From Sphingobium fontiphilum (GTDB lineage: Bacteria; Pseudomonadota; Alphaproteobacteria; Sphingomonadales; Sphingomonadaceae), in the NCBI RefSeq assembly GCF_014196635.1, contig NZ_JACIEB010000004.1, positions 186,001-250,000 on the forward strand: 64,000 nt of DNA. Reading direction: 5' to 3'. Numbering within the stretch: the stretch's first letter is position 1; each line of letters opens with the position of its first letter. The translations under genes and the position numbers were made by a program. Under the pieces are notes generated by a model. It ran no database searches and was not told the DNA's origin. It saw only the letters and a program-made list of their open reading frames with translations. Shown piece by piece: positions 26,545-35,916 of the stretch.

Positions 26545-27408
26545 TTATTTGCCCCGCATGCCGTCGAACACTTCGGCAAAGGCCGGCTGGTTGGCGTGGG
26601 TCAGGCTGGAGCGCGCGGCTTCGATCACCAAGGGCTGCGGATGGCCATGGAGCGATGCGACGATGATCTGCTTGACCACATGGTACATCGCCCCGTCCGC
26701 CTCGATCACGCTGCGGCAGCGATTGGCGAAGGGATTGACCATGCCATAGGCGAGCAGCACGCCCAGAAAGGTGCCGACCAGCGCCGAACCGATCATCGCG
26801 CCCAAAATGGCGGGCGGCTGGTCGATGGAGCCCATGGTCTTCACCACGCCCAGCACCGCCGCGACGATGCCCAAAGCGGGCAATGCGTCGGCCAGCCCCT
26901 GAAGATTGTCGGCGGGTTTGAGCGCCTCGTGATGATGGGTCTTCAGGCTGTTGTCCATCACCTCTTCCACCGCATGCGGATCGAGCGTGCCGGAGGAGAC
27001 GACGACCAGGCGCAGCGTGTCGCTGATCAGGTGGATCAGCGTCTTGTCCTTCATCAGGCGCGGATATTCGCTGAAGATGGTGGAGCTGCCCGGATCCTCG
27101 ATATGGGGTTCGAGCGCCACCGGCCCTTCGACGCGCAGCGTCTTCATCAGCTTGCTGACGAGGAAGATGCAGTCGAGGAAATCCTGTTTCTTGTAGGCCG
27201 GCCCCTTGAACACCTTGCCCAGGCCGCCGCCGAGCGCCTTGAGGTCCGCGCCGCTGTTGCCGATGATGAGCGCGCCGACCGCGGCGCCGCCGATGATCAG
27301 CATTTCATGGGGCAGGGCGTGGAGCACCGGGCCGATGTCGCCGCCGGTGAAGATGAAGCCGCCGAACACCATGACGATGAGGACGACAAGACCGATGACT
27401 GCGAACAT
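26545..27408 (-). CDS. motA: Flagellar stator protein MotA
   Basis: 287 residues from ATG at 27408, with Shine-Dalgarno GGGGA. Four-span MotA: MFAVIGLVVLIVMVFGGFIF, the cytoplasmic loop with LMKDKTLIHLISDTLRLVV, then LPALGIVAAVLGVVKTMGSID and MIGSALVGTFLGVLLAYGMVNPF with the conserved Pro residues. An in-frame upstream extension is not conserved. It lies 132 bp downstream of flgL and may share its transcript. Confidence 0.96.
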   Translation of the reverse strand: MFAVIGLVVLIVMVFGGFIFTGGDIGPVLHALPHEMLIIGGAAVGALIIGNSGADLKALGGGLGKVFKGPAYKKQDFLDCIFLVSKLMKTLRVEGPVALEPHIEDPGSSTIFSEYPRLMKDKTLIHLISDTLRLVVVSSGTLDPHAVEEVMDNSLKTHHHEALKPADNLQGLADALPALGIVAAVLGVVKTMGSIDQPPAILGAMIGSALVGTFLGVLLAYGMVNPFANRCRSVIEADGAMYHVVKQIIVASLHGHPQPLVIEAARSSLTHANQPAFAEVFDGMRGK

Positions 27409-27540
27409 GCTGATCCCCGAATGCGCGGGTTCGCGGACGAACCCCTGATAATGGAGGGCGCCGTCGCCGGACGGAGCCATTCCCTCTTAAATACGGACTG
27501 GTTAGCGCGGGGTTTAGGACGAAGCGCTTTTTTGCGGGGT

Positions 27541-28386
27541 TCAGCCGATCAGGTCGAACAGGGTCTGCTTGGTGATGCGGGCAAAGGCCGATTGCGCCGC
27601 TTCCAGTTGCAACAGCTTGGCCGACACATCCGAAATCACCTTGGTCAGATCGGTCGATTCGAGGGACGCCCGCCGTTCGGTCAGGTCAAGATCAACGTCG
27701 GTCAGCCGCTCCCCGATCGTCTCCAGCCGGTCGCCGCGCACGCCCTGTTTCGCCTGTTCGACGACGACATGGCTGATCGCCGACTGGATCGAGTCGACCG
27801 CGCCCGCAACGGTGGCGTCGTCGCCGCTCTGGACGGCGGCGAGCACGCTGGTGAAGATATCGTCCATGGTCATCGCCGCGCCGTTGACGTCAATGCCTTC
27901 CGACACATCCTGGCGCGTGCCGACCACGGCCAGATTGAGGCCGCGGCTGACCGGCACCAATGTGCTGGTCCCATCGTCGAACACGGGCGTGCCCTGATAA
28001 TCCTTTTCGTTGAGCAATTCGGTGATCGTCGTGTGGATGGTGTTCATTTCCTCGACGATGGCCGCGCGGCTGGTGTCGTTCAGCGATCCGTTGCGCGCGG
28101 AAATGGCCAGATCCTGCGCGCGCGTCAGCAGGTTGGTGATTTCACCCAGATTGGATTCGGCATTGCCCGCACGCGCCTTGCCATAGGCGATATTGGTCTG
28201 CCATGCGGCCTGCTGCGCCTGGGCGCGGCCGACATCGGACACCTGGACCCAGGCCAGCGAATTGTCCGACGGCTTGGTCAGGCTGATGCCGGTCGACACC
28301 GCCGTCTGCCCCGCGACAATCTGTTGCGAAAGCTGCTGCTGTCGCCGGATTTCGGTGGCCATGGTCTTGGCGGTGATCCCTACCAT
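27541..28386 (-). CDS. flgL: Hook-filament junction protein FlgL
   Basis: 281 residues, flagellin-like: N-terminal MATEIRRQQQLSQQIVAGQTAVSTGISLTKPSDNS and C-terminal LESTDLTKVISDVSAKLLQLEAAQSAFARITKQTLFDLI. It is one of two adaptor proteins between hook and filament. It follows flgK by 16 bp and ends the flg operon. Confidence 0.93.
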   Translation of the reverse strand: MVGITAKTMATEIRRQQQLSQQIVAGQTAVSTGISLTKPSDNSLAWVQVSDVGRAQAQQAAWQTNIAYGKARAGNAESNLGEITNLLTRAQDLAISARNGSLNDTSRAAIVEEMNTIHTTITELLNEKDYQGTPVFDDGTSTLVPVSRGLNLAVVGTRQDVSEGIDVNGAAMTMDDIFTSVLAAVQSGDDATVAGAVDSIQSAISHVVVEQAKQGVRGDRLETIGERLTDVDLDLTERRASLESTDLTKVISDVSAKLLQLEAAQSAFARITKQTLFDLIG

Positions 28387-28402
28387 CGGTCAGTTCCTAT
28401 CT

Positions 28403-29737
28403 TCAAATGATCCGCAGGATCGAATCGATCGTTTCCTTGGCGATCTGCAACACCTTGGCGCTGGCGGAATAGGCCTGTTGCACGCGCAGCAGGTCGGCCG
28501 CCTCCATATCGAGGTCGACGCCGCTCACCGCCTCGCGTGCGGCGACGGCCTGATCGGTCCGCTCCAGCGCGGTCGTATATTCCAGTTTCACCGCGCCCAG
28601 CAGGTTGGCGTGGGTGGCGATCAACGCCGTCCAGCCGTCCTCGACGCTGCCATTGCCGCGCAAAACGGAATAGGCGGTCAGCAGATTGCCGTTGAGCGTG
28701 CCGTCGGCCGATCGGGTGGCGAGGTCCGCCGGATCGGTGATGAGCGCCGCCATGGTCGCGGCCGACCCGCCATAGCTGAGCAGCGCGCCGCCCGCCGTTC
28801 CCGCATCGGTCAGCCCCTGAGCGTGCCAGGCGTTGACATCGGTCACAAATTGTTCGGCCAGGCTGTCGAGGCTGGCGCGTCGGGCCGAAACCGTCTGCGC
28901 CGCCGAAAACAGGCCGCCCAACTGGCCGCTGGCCGGGGCCGTCAGTGGCCCCGCCGCGTTCGACAATGCCAGCGTTCCATCCGCACTGGCGGTCATCGTC
29001 AGGCTGGAGCTGGTCGTCCCGCGCACCAGATCCTGCCCGGCATAGCTGACGATGGCCGTGCCGTTGGCGCCAAAGCCGATGTCGACGTTGAGCGTTTCGG
29101 ACATGGATTGCAGGGCGGCGTCGCGGCTGTCGAGCAACTGGGCATAGGCGGACGTGCCCGGCGATGCGCGCAGCAGGCTGCCGTTGATGTCGGCCAGCGC
29201 CGCCATGGTGTGGTTCAGCGTGCTGACCGTGTCGGTCGCTTCGTCGGCGATGCCGTCGGAAATCTCCGAAAGGTCGCGGGCCGTGCGCTGGAACGCCTCG
29301 GCGACGCGGTTGATGCTGTCCAGCGTGGTGACGCGCAGCGATGTGTCATTGGGGCTGGCGGCCAGCCTTTCGATCTGGCCATACATGCCGCTCATCAACT
29401 GGCCGATGCCGGTCGCAGTGTCGTTCATCGCCGTTTCGGTGTCGGACAGCCAGCGCTGGCGCGCGTCGGCGCTGGCGAGCCCCTGTGCCGTTAGCCGCAC
29501 CGCCGCGTCGAGATAGGGGTCGGCCGCCCGGTCGATGCTGCGCGCCTCGACCCCGCCGAAATTGGCGCGCGCGACATACAGCGCCATGGTCTGGCTCGAC
29601 GCGCCGGATTCGGCCATCGTCACCGACCGCCGGGCATAGCCTTCGGTGCTGGCGTTGGCGATATTTTCCGCAATCGCCGCCATCGACGTGCGATAGGCCC
29701 GGCTGGCCGACGCGCCGATGATGAACAGGTCGCTCAT
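28403..29737 (-). CDS. flgK: Hook-filament junction protein FlgK
   Basis: 444 residues. N-terminus IGASASRAYRTSMAAIAENIANASTEGYARRSVTMA and C-terminus SGVDLDMEAADLLRVQQAYSASAKVLQIAKETIDSIL are typical of FlgK. It is shorter than enterobacterial FlgK (about 550), mainly in the central domain. Start overlaps the stop of the rod-binding gene. Confidence 0.95.
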   Translation of the reverse strand: MSDLFIIGASASRAYRTSMAAIAENIANASTEGYARRSVTMAESGASSQTMALYVARANFGGVEARSIDRAADPYLDAAVRLTAQGLASADARQRWLSDTETAMNDTATGIGQLMSGMYGQIERLAASPNDTSLRVTTLDSINRVAEAFQRTARDLSEISDGIADEATDTVSTLNHTMAALADINGSLLRASPGTSAYAQLLDSRDAALQSMSETLNVDIGFGANGTAIVSYAGQDLVRGTTSSSLTMTASADGTLALSNAAGPLTAPASGQLGGLFSAAQTVSARRASLDSLAEQFVTDVNAWHAQGLTDAGTAGGALLSYGGSAATMAALITDPADLATRSADGTLNGNLLTAYSVLRGNGSVEDGWTALIATHANLLGAVKLEYTTALERTDQAVAAREAVSGVDLDMEAADLLRVQQAYSASAKVLQIAKETIDSILRII

Positions 29738-30054
29738 GCGGCCTTATCCGTGTCGGTCGTTGCCGTGGCCGGTTTGGTCAGGGTTGCGCCGAACTGCTGC
29801 AACAACAGGTCGGCGATGCCCAGGCTGCCCGATGTCGCAAGCGACTGCGCCGTCTGGGCGTCGGCCATGTCGCGGAACTGCTCGGTCGCGCTCGAATCGG
29901 CGATGCCTTCGGCGAGACTGGCCGATCGCATGGCGCCGATCATCTGGCGCACGAAAATCGCCTCGAAAGCCTGCGCCGCCTGCTTGAGCGCGGCTTTGTC
30001 CCGCCCGCTGCCGGGTGTGGCCTGCGCGGTCGGGAAGGATGAGGAAATCTGCAT
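29734..30054 (-). CDS. flgJ: Rod-binding protein (FlgJ N-terminal domain only)
   Basis: 106 residues matching the rod-cap half of FlgJ (LKQAAQAFEAIFVRQMIGAMRSASLAEGI...EQFRDMADAQTAQSLATSGSLGIADLLLQQF). The muramidase half of enterobacterial FlgJ is absent; a separate SLT-type lytic transglycosylase at 38510 probably supplies it. Overlaps the flgI stop by one base. Confidence 0.9.
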   Translation of the reverse strand: MQISSSFPTAQATPGSGRDKAALKQAAQAFEAIFVRQMIGAMRSASLAEGIADSSATEQFRDMADAQTAQSLATSGSLGIADLLLQQFGATLTKPATATTDTDKAA

Positions 30055-31160
30055 TACAGCACCACCAGTTCCGCTTTCATCGCGCCAGCCTGTTTCAGCG
30101 CTTCCAATATGGCGACCATGTCGGCCGGCGATGCGCCGATGGCGTTGACCGCTTTGACTATATCGGTCAGCGACGCCCCGCCTTTAAAATTTATCAACGG
30201 TTTCTTTTCCTCGGTCACCTGGATGGCGCTCGACTGTTCGACCGCCGTCTCGCCGCGAGAGAAAGGCGCGGGCTGCACGACGCGCGGGCTTTCGTTGACG
30301 CTGACGGTCAATTTGCCATGGGCGACGGCGGCCGGATGGATGCGCACCGCGCCGTTGATGACGACGGTGCCGGTACGGGCGTTGACGATGACCTTCGCCG
30401 GGGCGTCGGCAGGGGCGACCTCGATATTCTCGATCATGCCCATCATCAAAATGCGCTGTTCGGCGCCCGGTTCGGCGTCGATGGCGACCGAAACGGCGTC
30501 CATCGCGCGGGCGCGGCGGTCGCCGAAGGTGCGGTTGATGCCGTCCGCCACGCGCAGCGCGGTGGTCAGGTCCGCTTCGGCGAGGTTGAAGGTCAGCGTC
30601 GGCGCGGTGTCGAAACCGGTGGCGACCGCGCGTTCCACGGTCGCGCCGCCCGGAATGCGTCCGGCAGACGGAATGTTGACCGACACCTGGCTGCCGTCCG
30701 CGCCGGATACGCCGAGGCCCCCGACGGCCAGATTGCCCTGCGCCATGCCGTAAATCTCGTTGTCCGCGCCGCGTAGGGCGGTCAGGATCAGCGTGCCGCC
30801 GCGCAGCGACTTGGCCTTGCCCAGCGCCGACACGGTGACGTCCAGCCGTTGACCCGGCTTGGCGAAGGCCGGCAGGTCGGCGGTGACCAGCACGGCCGCG
30901 GCATTTTTGAGCGCGGGATTGACGCCCTGCGGCAGGGTCAGGCCAAAGCGCGACACCATGCCCTTCATACCCTGCGTCGCATAATCCAGACTATCGTCGC
31001 CCGTGCCCGCGAGGCCGACGACGATGCCATAGCCGGTCAACTGGTTGGGGCGCACGCCCTGGAACGTGCCCAGATCCTTGATCCGTTCGGCATGGGCCGG
31101 GGCGGCGAACAGGGTCAGCAGCGCCAGGGACGACAGCAACAGGCGGAGCAGGCGGGTCAT
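30054..31160 (-). CDS. flgI: Flagellar P-ring protein FlgI
   Basis: 368 residues from ATG at 31160 with a Sec signal ([21 protein letters not shown]); ATG at 31178, coupled to flgH by TGATG, would add six residues. FlgI motifs: [31 protein letters not shown] and C-terminal [32 protein letters not shown]. It assembles in the periplasm around the rod with help of FlgA. Confidence 0.95.
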   Translation of the reverse strand: [368 protein letters not shown]

Positions 31161-31177
31161 GGCTTTTCCGGTCTCCA

Positions 31178-31870
31178 TCAGAAGGGGCTGACCATCGAGA
31201 AGAAGCGTTGCAACCAGCCCTGACGGCTGGCGCGGGCGATTTCGCCCTTGCCGGTATAGATGATCTTGGCGTCGGCCACGCGGGTGGAGGCGATGCGGTT
31301 GTCCGGGCTGATGTCGGCCTGACGGACAAGGCCGCTGATCTGAATGAACTCGTCGCCGCGATTGAGCGTCAGCGCCTTTTCGCCCTTCACCAGCATCGTG
31401 CCGTTGGGATAGACCGCCGCGATGGTGACCGTGATCTCGCCCGACAGGGCGTTGGACTGGGTCGCCCCGCCCTTGCCGGTGAAGCCGTTCTGGCCGCCCA
31501 TGGCGACATCGCTTGCTGAAAACAGCTTCGAAAGGATGCCGGTGCTTGGCGGAGTCAGGCCGATATTGCCATTGCGGCTGGTGTCGGCGCTGTTGGTTTT
31601 GGTCGCCTGCGTCTTTTCGACCAGCACGATGGTGATGATGTCGCCCACGCTGGTGGCGCGCGCGCCGCTGGTCAGCGGGGTATAGCCCATCGACGCCTGG
31701 AAAATGGAGCCGTTGGCGGGCGGCGCCGGCGGCTGGGCGACCACGGTCGGCGCATAGAAATCGCGTTCGACCTCGCGCTTCTTCTTGCGCGCATCGGCGG
31801 GCGAGGCGGCGAGCGCGATCAGCGAGGCGGCGATCAGCAAGGCGGAAACGGGGCGCATCATCCGGCTCAC
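31178..31870 (-). CDS. flgH: Flagellar L-ring protein FlgH
   Basis: 230 residues. FlgH core SIFQASMGYTPLTSGARATSVGDIITIVLVEKTQATKTNSADTSR and SGLVRQADISPDNRIASTRVADAKIIYTGKGEI. FlgH is normally an outer-membrane lipoprotein, but here the signal peptide ends ALAASPADA and the protein has no cysteine at all, so it cannot be lipidated in the usual way. Overlaps flgG (4 bp) and touches flgI. Confidence 0.94.
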   Translation of the reverse strand: MSRMMRPVSALLIAASLIALAASPADARKKKREVERDFYAPTVVAQPPAPPANGSIFQASMGYTPLTSGARATSVGDIITIVLVEKTQATKTNSADTSRNGNIGLTPPSTGILSKLFSASDVAMGGQNGFTGKGGATQSNALSGEITVTIAAVYPNGTMLVKGEKALTLNRGDEFIQISGLVRQADISPDNRIASTRVADAKIIYTGKGEIARASRQGWLQRFFSMVSPF

Positions 31871-32655
31871 AGTTGCTGGTTCACATATTGCAGCATTTCG
31901 TCGGTGGCCTTGATCATCTTGCTGCTCACCTCATAGGCGCGCTGCGTTTCGATCATGTCGACCAGTTCCTCGACGACATTGACGTTGGATGTTTCCAGCG
32001 CCCCCGAACGGATGACGCCGCGCCCCTCAAGGCCGGCGACCCCGGTCAGCGGGGTGCCCGACGCGGCCGTTTCGACCAGCAGGTTGCCGCCAACGGGTTG
32101 CAGGCCCGACGGGTTCATGAAGCTGGCGAGTTCGATCTGGCCGAGCTGCGACGGTTCCGATTCGCCCTGAAGCGTCGCGGACACCGTGCCGTCATTGCCG
32201 ATGGAGATGCTGGTCGCGCCCTGCGGCACGGTGATCTGCGGGATCAGCGGCAGGCCGTCGCTGTTCACGACCGTGCCTTCGGCGGTAACGGAGAAATTGC
32301 CCGCGCGGGTATAGGCGATGGAGCCATCGGCCTGCTGCACCTGGAAATAGCCCGATCCCTCGATCGCCATGTCCAGCGCGTTGCCGGTGTCCTTCAGCGT
32401 GCCCTGCGTGTTGAGCTTGCTGGTGCCCTGCAACGCGACGCCCGACCCCAGGTTGAGGCCGGTGGCGAACTTGTTCTGCGAATCCGAATTGGCGCCCGCC
32501 GCGATCATCTGCTGATAGGCGAGCGTTTCGAAATCGGCGCGATCCTTCTTGAACCCGGTCGTGTTGACGTTGGCCAGGTTGTTGGCGATCACGCGCATCT
32601 TGGTGTTCTGCGCGTCGAGGCCGGTGCGGGCGACGTGAAGGGCGGCGTTGCTCAT
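31867..32655 (-). CDS. flgG: Distal rod protein FlgG
   Basis: 262 residues, the standard length. N-terminus VARTGLDAQNTKMRVIANNLANVNTTGFKKDRADFETLAYQQ and C-terminus ETSNVNVVEELVDMIETQRAYEVSSKMIKATDEMLQYVNQQL. Forms the distal rod inside the P and L rings. Confidence 0.96.
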   Translation of the reverse strand: MSNAALHVARTGLDAQNTKMRVIANNLANVNTTGFKKDRADFETLAYQQMIAAGANSDSQNKFATGLNLGSGVALQGTSKLNTQGTLKDTGNALDMAIEGSGYFQVQQADGSIAYTRAGNFSVTAEGTVVNSDGLPLIPQITVPQGATSISIGNDGTVSATLQGESEPSQLGQIELASFMNPSGLQPVGGNLLVETAASGTPLTGVAGLEGRGVIRSGALETSNVNVVEELVDMIETQRAYEVSSKMIKATDEMLQYVNQQL

Positions 32656-32671
32656 GGCTTACAAGTCTCCA

Positions 32672-33415
32672 TTAGGCGTCGAGGCGCATCAAAGACGCGC
32701 CGCCGTCGTCAATCTGCTTGGCGGTGTCGATCAGCTTGACCTGGGTTTCAAATGCGCGGCTGGCTTCGATCATCTGCACCAGCGCGGCGGTGGCGTTGAC
32801 GTTGGACCCTTCCAGCGCGCCCGCTGTCACGGTCGCGAGCGGATCCTGCGGCAAGGCGCCGCCGTTGGTTTCGCGGAACAGGCCGTCGGTGCTTTTCGCG
32901 ATGGACGATCCCACCGGGCTGACGAGCTTCAGCCCGTCGACCCGCTGCGGATTGGCCGCGTCGCCGCCCTGCGGCACGATCCAGATGCCGCCGTCCTGCG
33001 CAATGGTCACGCTGTCGGCCGGGGGCAGGGTGATGGGGCCGCCTTCGCCCAGCACGGGCAGGCCGTCGCCGGTGGTCAGCAAGCCGCTGTCCGTCAGCTT
33101 CAGGTCGCCGCGCCGCGTATAGGCTTCCGACCCGTCGGCGGCCTGCACGGCGAGCAGCGCGTCGCCGTTCATCGCCACGTCCAGCATATTGCCGGTCTGC
33201 GTGACCGCACCCGCCTGCATGTCGGCCGCGATCACCTGTTCCGACGCCTGGGCGCGGGTGTTGAAGGTGTCGCCCTGGATCCAGCGCGTCTCGGCATTGG
33301 CGATTTCGGAACGAAAGCCGACAGTGTTGACGTTCGCGAGGTTGTTCGCGATCGACGCCTGCCGGGCCATCGCGCCGCGCATCGCGGTGAGTGCCGTGTT
33401 GACGAGCCGGTCCAT
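32672..33415 (-). CDS. flgF: Proximal rod protein FlgF
   Basis: 247 residues. MRGAMARQASIANNLANVNTVGFRSEIANAETRW at the start and GSNVNATAALVQMIEASRAFETQVKLIDTAKQIDDGGASLMRLDA at the end are FlgF-like. It lies between flgE and flgG in the expected order. Confidence 0.95.
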   Translation of the reverse strand: MDRLVNTALTAMRGAMARQASIANNLANVNTVGFRSEIANAETRWIQGDTFNTRAQASEQVIAADMQAGAVTQTGNMLDVAMNGDALLAVQAADGSEAYTRRGDLKLTDSGLLTTGDGLPVLGEGGPITLPPADSVTIAQDGGIWIVPQGGDAANPQRVDGLKLVSPVGSSIAKSTDGLFRETNGGALPQDPLATVTAGALEGSNVNATAALVQMIEASRAFETQVKLIDTAKQIDDGGASLMRLDA

Positions 33416-33441
33416 GGGCTATCCCTCTTTCGCCGCCAGGA

Positions 33442-34278
33442 TCAGCGGATGTTGACGATGGTCGAGGTCAGCGTGTTCGCCGTCTCGATCGCCTTGGCGT
33501 TGGCCTGGAAGTTGCGCTGGGCCGAAATCAGCGACACCAGTTCTTCGGTGATGTCGACGTTGGAGCGTTCCAGCGCGCCCGAACGGACGGCGCCGAACAG
33601 GCCCTGGTTGCCCACGCCAAAGGTCGGGTCGCCGCTGGCCACGGTCGACACCCAATGGGCGTCGCCGCGCTGGCGCAGGCCGTCCTGCGCGTTGAAGCTG
33701 GCCATGGCGACCGCGCCCAGATAGCGGGTGGTGCCATCGGCGTAGACGGCCGAAACGATGCCCTTTTCATTGACCGCGACGCTGGTCAGTTGGACCGCGC
33801 CGGCATTGTCCAGCGTGGTCGGGATCTGAAGGTCGGTCAGCGCGCTGCTGTCGGTGGTGCTGTTGGCGGTCGGAACGCCGGTGGCCGGATCGACCGCCAG
33901 AATCTGCAGCCGCGACCCGGTGGTGTCGAGCACATAGCGGTCCTCGTCGACCGAGAAGGCGCCGTTGCGGGTGTAGCTGATCTGGCCGTCGTCGGGGCGC
34001 TTCACTGCGAAGAAGCCTTCGCCGGTGATGGCGAGGTCCAGCGTCTTGTCGGTCGTCTGGATCGTGCCCTGCGTATATTGCTGGGCGATCGACTGGACGC
34101 GCACGCCCTGGCCCGAAACCTGGCGGGTCGTCTGCATCGGCGCGGCCGAGAAGATGTCGCCGAAATTGGCGACGCTTTTCTTGAAGCCGGTCGCATCGAC
34201 GTTGGCGACGTTGTTGGAAATGGTGCCGAGGCTGGCCTGGGCGCCCTTGAGACCGGAAAGCGAGACATAGAAGGACAT
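33442..34278 (-). CDS. flgE: Flagellar hook protein FlgE, unusually short
   Basis: 278 residues, against about 400 in enterobacteria and more in many alphaproteobacteria. The D0/D1 parts are intact: SFYVSLSGLKGAQASLGTISNNVANVDATGFKKSVANFGDIF and RSNVDITEELVSLISAQRNFQANAKAIETANTLTSTIVNI. The outer variable D2-type domain seems largely missing. Position directly after flgD identifies it as the hook subunit rather than a rod protein. The hook should be thin, which is notable beside the giant FliK encoded at 53818. Confidence 0.88.
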   Translation of the reverse strand: MSFYVSLSGLKGAQASLGTISNNVANVDATGFKKSVANFGDIFSAAPMQTTRQVSGQGVRVQSIAQQYTQGTIQTTDKTLDLAITGEGFFAVKRPDDGQISYTRNGAFSVDEDRYVLDTTGSRLQILAVDPATGVPTANSTTDSSALTDLQIPTTLDNAGAVQLTSVAVNEKGIVSAVYADGTTRYLGAVAMASFNAQDGLRQRGDAHWVSTVASGDPTFGVGNQGLFGAVRSGALERSNVDITEELVSLISAQRNFQANAKAIETANTLTSTIVNIR

Positions 34279-34311
34279 GGTTTTACTCCCTCGTGGAAAT
34301 GGTTGTGGGGT

Positions 34312-34968
34312 TCAGGTGAGGCTGATGGCGTCGGTCGGGCTGAACGTCCCGATCGAGGTAATGAGTTTCGACGACGATCCGTCGGCGGGCGATTGAACGG
34401 CGGCGATGGTGGCCCAGGTCGCAACCTGGCTGGTGGTCGCGCCGACGACCTTGACCTGCAGGGCTGACGAGGCGACGGTTTCGCCATTGTCGTCCTTGCC
34501 GTCCCAGTAGAAGCTGAGCGGGCCTGCATCCTGCGCGCCCAGGTCGATCGTCTTGACGACATTGCCCTCGCCGTCGAGCAACTGGATCGATGCGTCGTCG
34601 GTCGCTTCGGCCAGCGTGATCTGCCCCGCATATTGGCCGGCGGCGTCGGGGGCGGCGATGTTGGACTGCACCAGCATCGCCCGGCCGATCCAGCTCGCCG
34701 CATCGCCCAGGCGCGTGCCCGAAAGCGATTGCTTGATCTCCGCCAGCGACGCGTTCATCTCCGCGATGCCCGACGAATTGGTGATGGTCGCCATCTGCGA
34801 CACCAGTTCGGCGTTGTTGACCGGTTCGAACGGATCTTGCGTCTGCATCTGCGCGGTCAGCAGGCGCAGGAAATCCTGCTGGCCCATTTCGGACTTGCCG
34901 ACGCCGACATTGGCGACCGGGTTGTAGACCGACAGCCCCGCGCTGTCAGTGGCGGTGGTTGTCGTCAT
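34312..34968 (-). CDS. flgD: Hook-capping protein FlgD
   Basis: 218 residues. FlgD core SEMGQQDFLRLLTAQMQTQDPFEPVNNAELVSQMATITNSSGIAEMNASL, then a FlgD Ig/Tudor-like part (GPLSFYWDGKDDNGETVASSALQVKVVG). It caps the growing hook and is shed later. ATGA overlap with flgC. Confidence 0.95.
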   Translation of the reverse strand: MTTTTATDSAGLSVYNPVANVGVGKSEMGQQDFLRLLTAQMQTQDPFEPVNNAELVSQMATITNSSGIAEMNASLAEIKQSLSGTRLGDAASWIGRAMLVQSNIAAPDAAGQYAGQITLAEATDDASIQLLDGEGNVVKTIDLGAQDAGPLSFYWDGKDDNGETVASSALQVKVVGATTSQVATWATIAAVQSPADGSSSKLITSIGTFSPTDAISLT

Positions 34969-35381
34969 TTGCCGATCCTTATGGTTTCCATCATCAACGA
35001 CTTGGCGGTGTTGAGGACCTGAACATTATTCTGATACATGCGGGCGGTCTCGACCATGTCGATCAGTTCCGCATTGGTGTCGACGGCCGCCTCCCACACA
35101 TCGCCATTGGCGTCGGCCAGCGGATGGTTGGGGTCGTGCCTTTTGGCGGGCTGGGCGCTGGTGGTCACCACGTCGTCAACCTTGACGGTGGCGATGCCGG
35201 GCGTTTGCGTCACGCTGGTGAAGACCGGCTTCACCGCGCGATAGGCGCCTTCGGCCGTGCCCGACACGTTGCCGGCGTTGGCCATGTTGGATGCGGTGGC
35301 GTTCAACCGCACCAGTTGCGCGCTCATGGCGCGCCCGGCGATGTCGAACAGGTTCATGGGGCCGGAACCGCTCATGCTCAT
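34965..35381 (-). CDS. flgC: Proximal rod protein FlgC
   Basis: 138 residues; ATG at 35381 overlaps the flgB stop, and Met9 (MNLFDIAGRAMSAQ) is an alternative start. Rod signatures LVRLNATASNMANAGNVSG and ELIDMVETARMYQNNVQVLNTAKSLMMETIRIGK. Confidence 0.95.
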   Translation of the reverse strand: MSMSGSGPMNLFDIAGRAMSAQLVRLNATASNMANAGNVSGTAEGAYRAVKPVFTSVTQTPGIATVKVDDVVTTSAQPAKRHDPNHPLADANGDVWEAAVDTNAELIDMVETARMYQNNVQVLNTAKSLMMETIRIGK

Positions 35382-35740
35382 TCTCCCTTCAGCGCGCGGG
35401 TGATGGTGTTGAGCCGCCCTTCGAGGAACGAGAGGGTGGTGCGATATTTGACGGCGTTTTCAGCAAACAGCGTCTGTTCGGTCGACAGTTCGACGGTGTT
35501 GCCGTCCAGGCTGGGCTGCAACGGCACGCGATAGCCCATGGCGCTCTCGGCCGCAGTCTCGGCGGTCGCGCCGCCGCCCTGCTGCGTCGCGGCGGCCAGC
35601 GCCTTTTCGAAATCGATGTCGCGCGCCTTGTAACCGGGGGTCGAGGCGTTGGCGATGTTCGACGCGAGCAGGGACAGGCGCTGCGAGCGGAGCGCCAGCG
35701 CCTTTCCATGAACACCGAATAAAGCATCTTCCATCGACAT
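35378..35740 (-). CDS. flgB: Proximal rod protein FlgB
   Basis: 120 residues from ATG at 35740 (MSMEDALFGVHGKALALRSQ). Typical LLASNIANASTPGYKARDIDFEKAL and TLFAENAVKYRTTLSFLEGRLNTITRALKGE. The frame is open upstream, but that region is the regulatory DNA of the operon. First gene of flgBCDEFGHIJKL. Confidence 0.95.
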   Translation of the reverse strand: MSMEDALFGVHGKALALRSQRLSLLASNIANASTPGYKARDIDFEKALAAATQQGGGATAETAAESAMGYRVPLQPSLDGNTVELSTEQTLFAENAVKYRTTLSFLEGRLNTITRALKGE

Positions 35741-35828
35741 TTCTTTGCGAACCCTCGCTAAAATCTCTCGGATCGCTGCCGTTCTATCGCTTGATGGCGT
35801 TCCCGGCGGGTGATCCAGCCTGATATCC

Positions 35829-35844
35829 GCAAGACCCGTGCCAA
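35829..35844 (-). promoter_or_regulatory. Sigma-54 (-24/-12) promoter of the flg operon
   Basis: Minus strand TTGGCACG-GGTC-TTGC, a full match to the sigma-54 consensus with GG-N10-GC. It lies about 90 bp upstream of the flgB start. Confidence 0.88.
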
Positions 35845-35916
35845 TTTTCGTGTGCGGCGCAGATAAGCGGGAAAACGGCGCGCGAGGGCGGGTTGGACGG
35901 CCGGGTGCGGCAAGGG

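Noticed and set aside
25900-28410. 836-codon open frame antisense to motB, motA and flgL
   Set aside because: Same reason: the conserved sense proteins account for the DNA.
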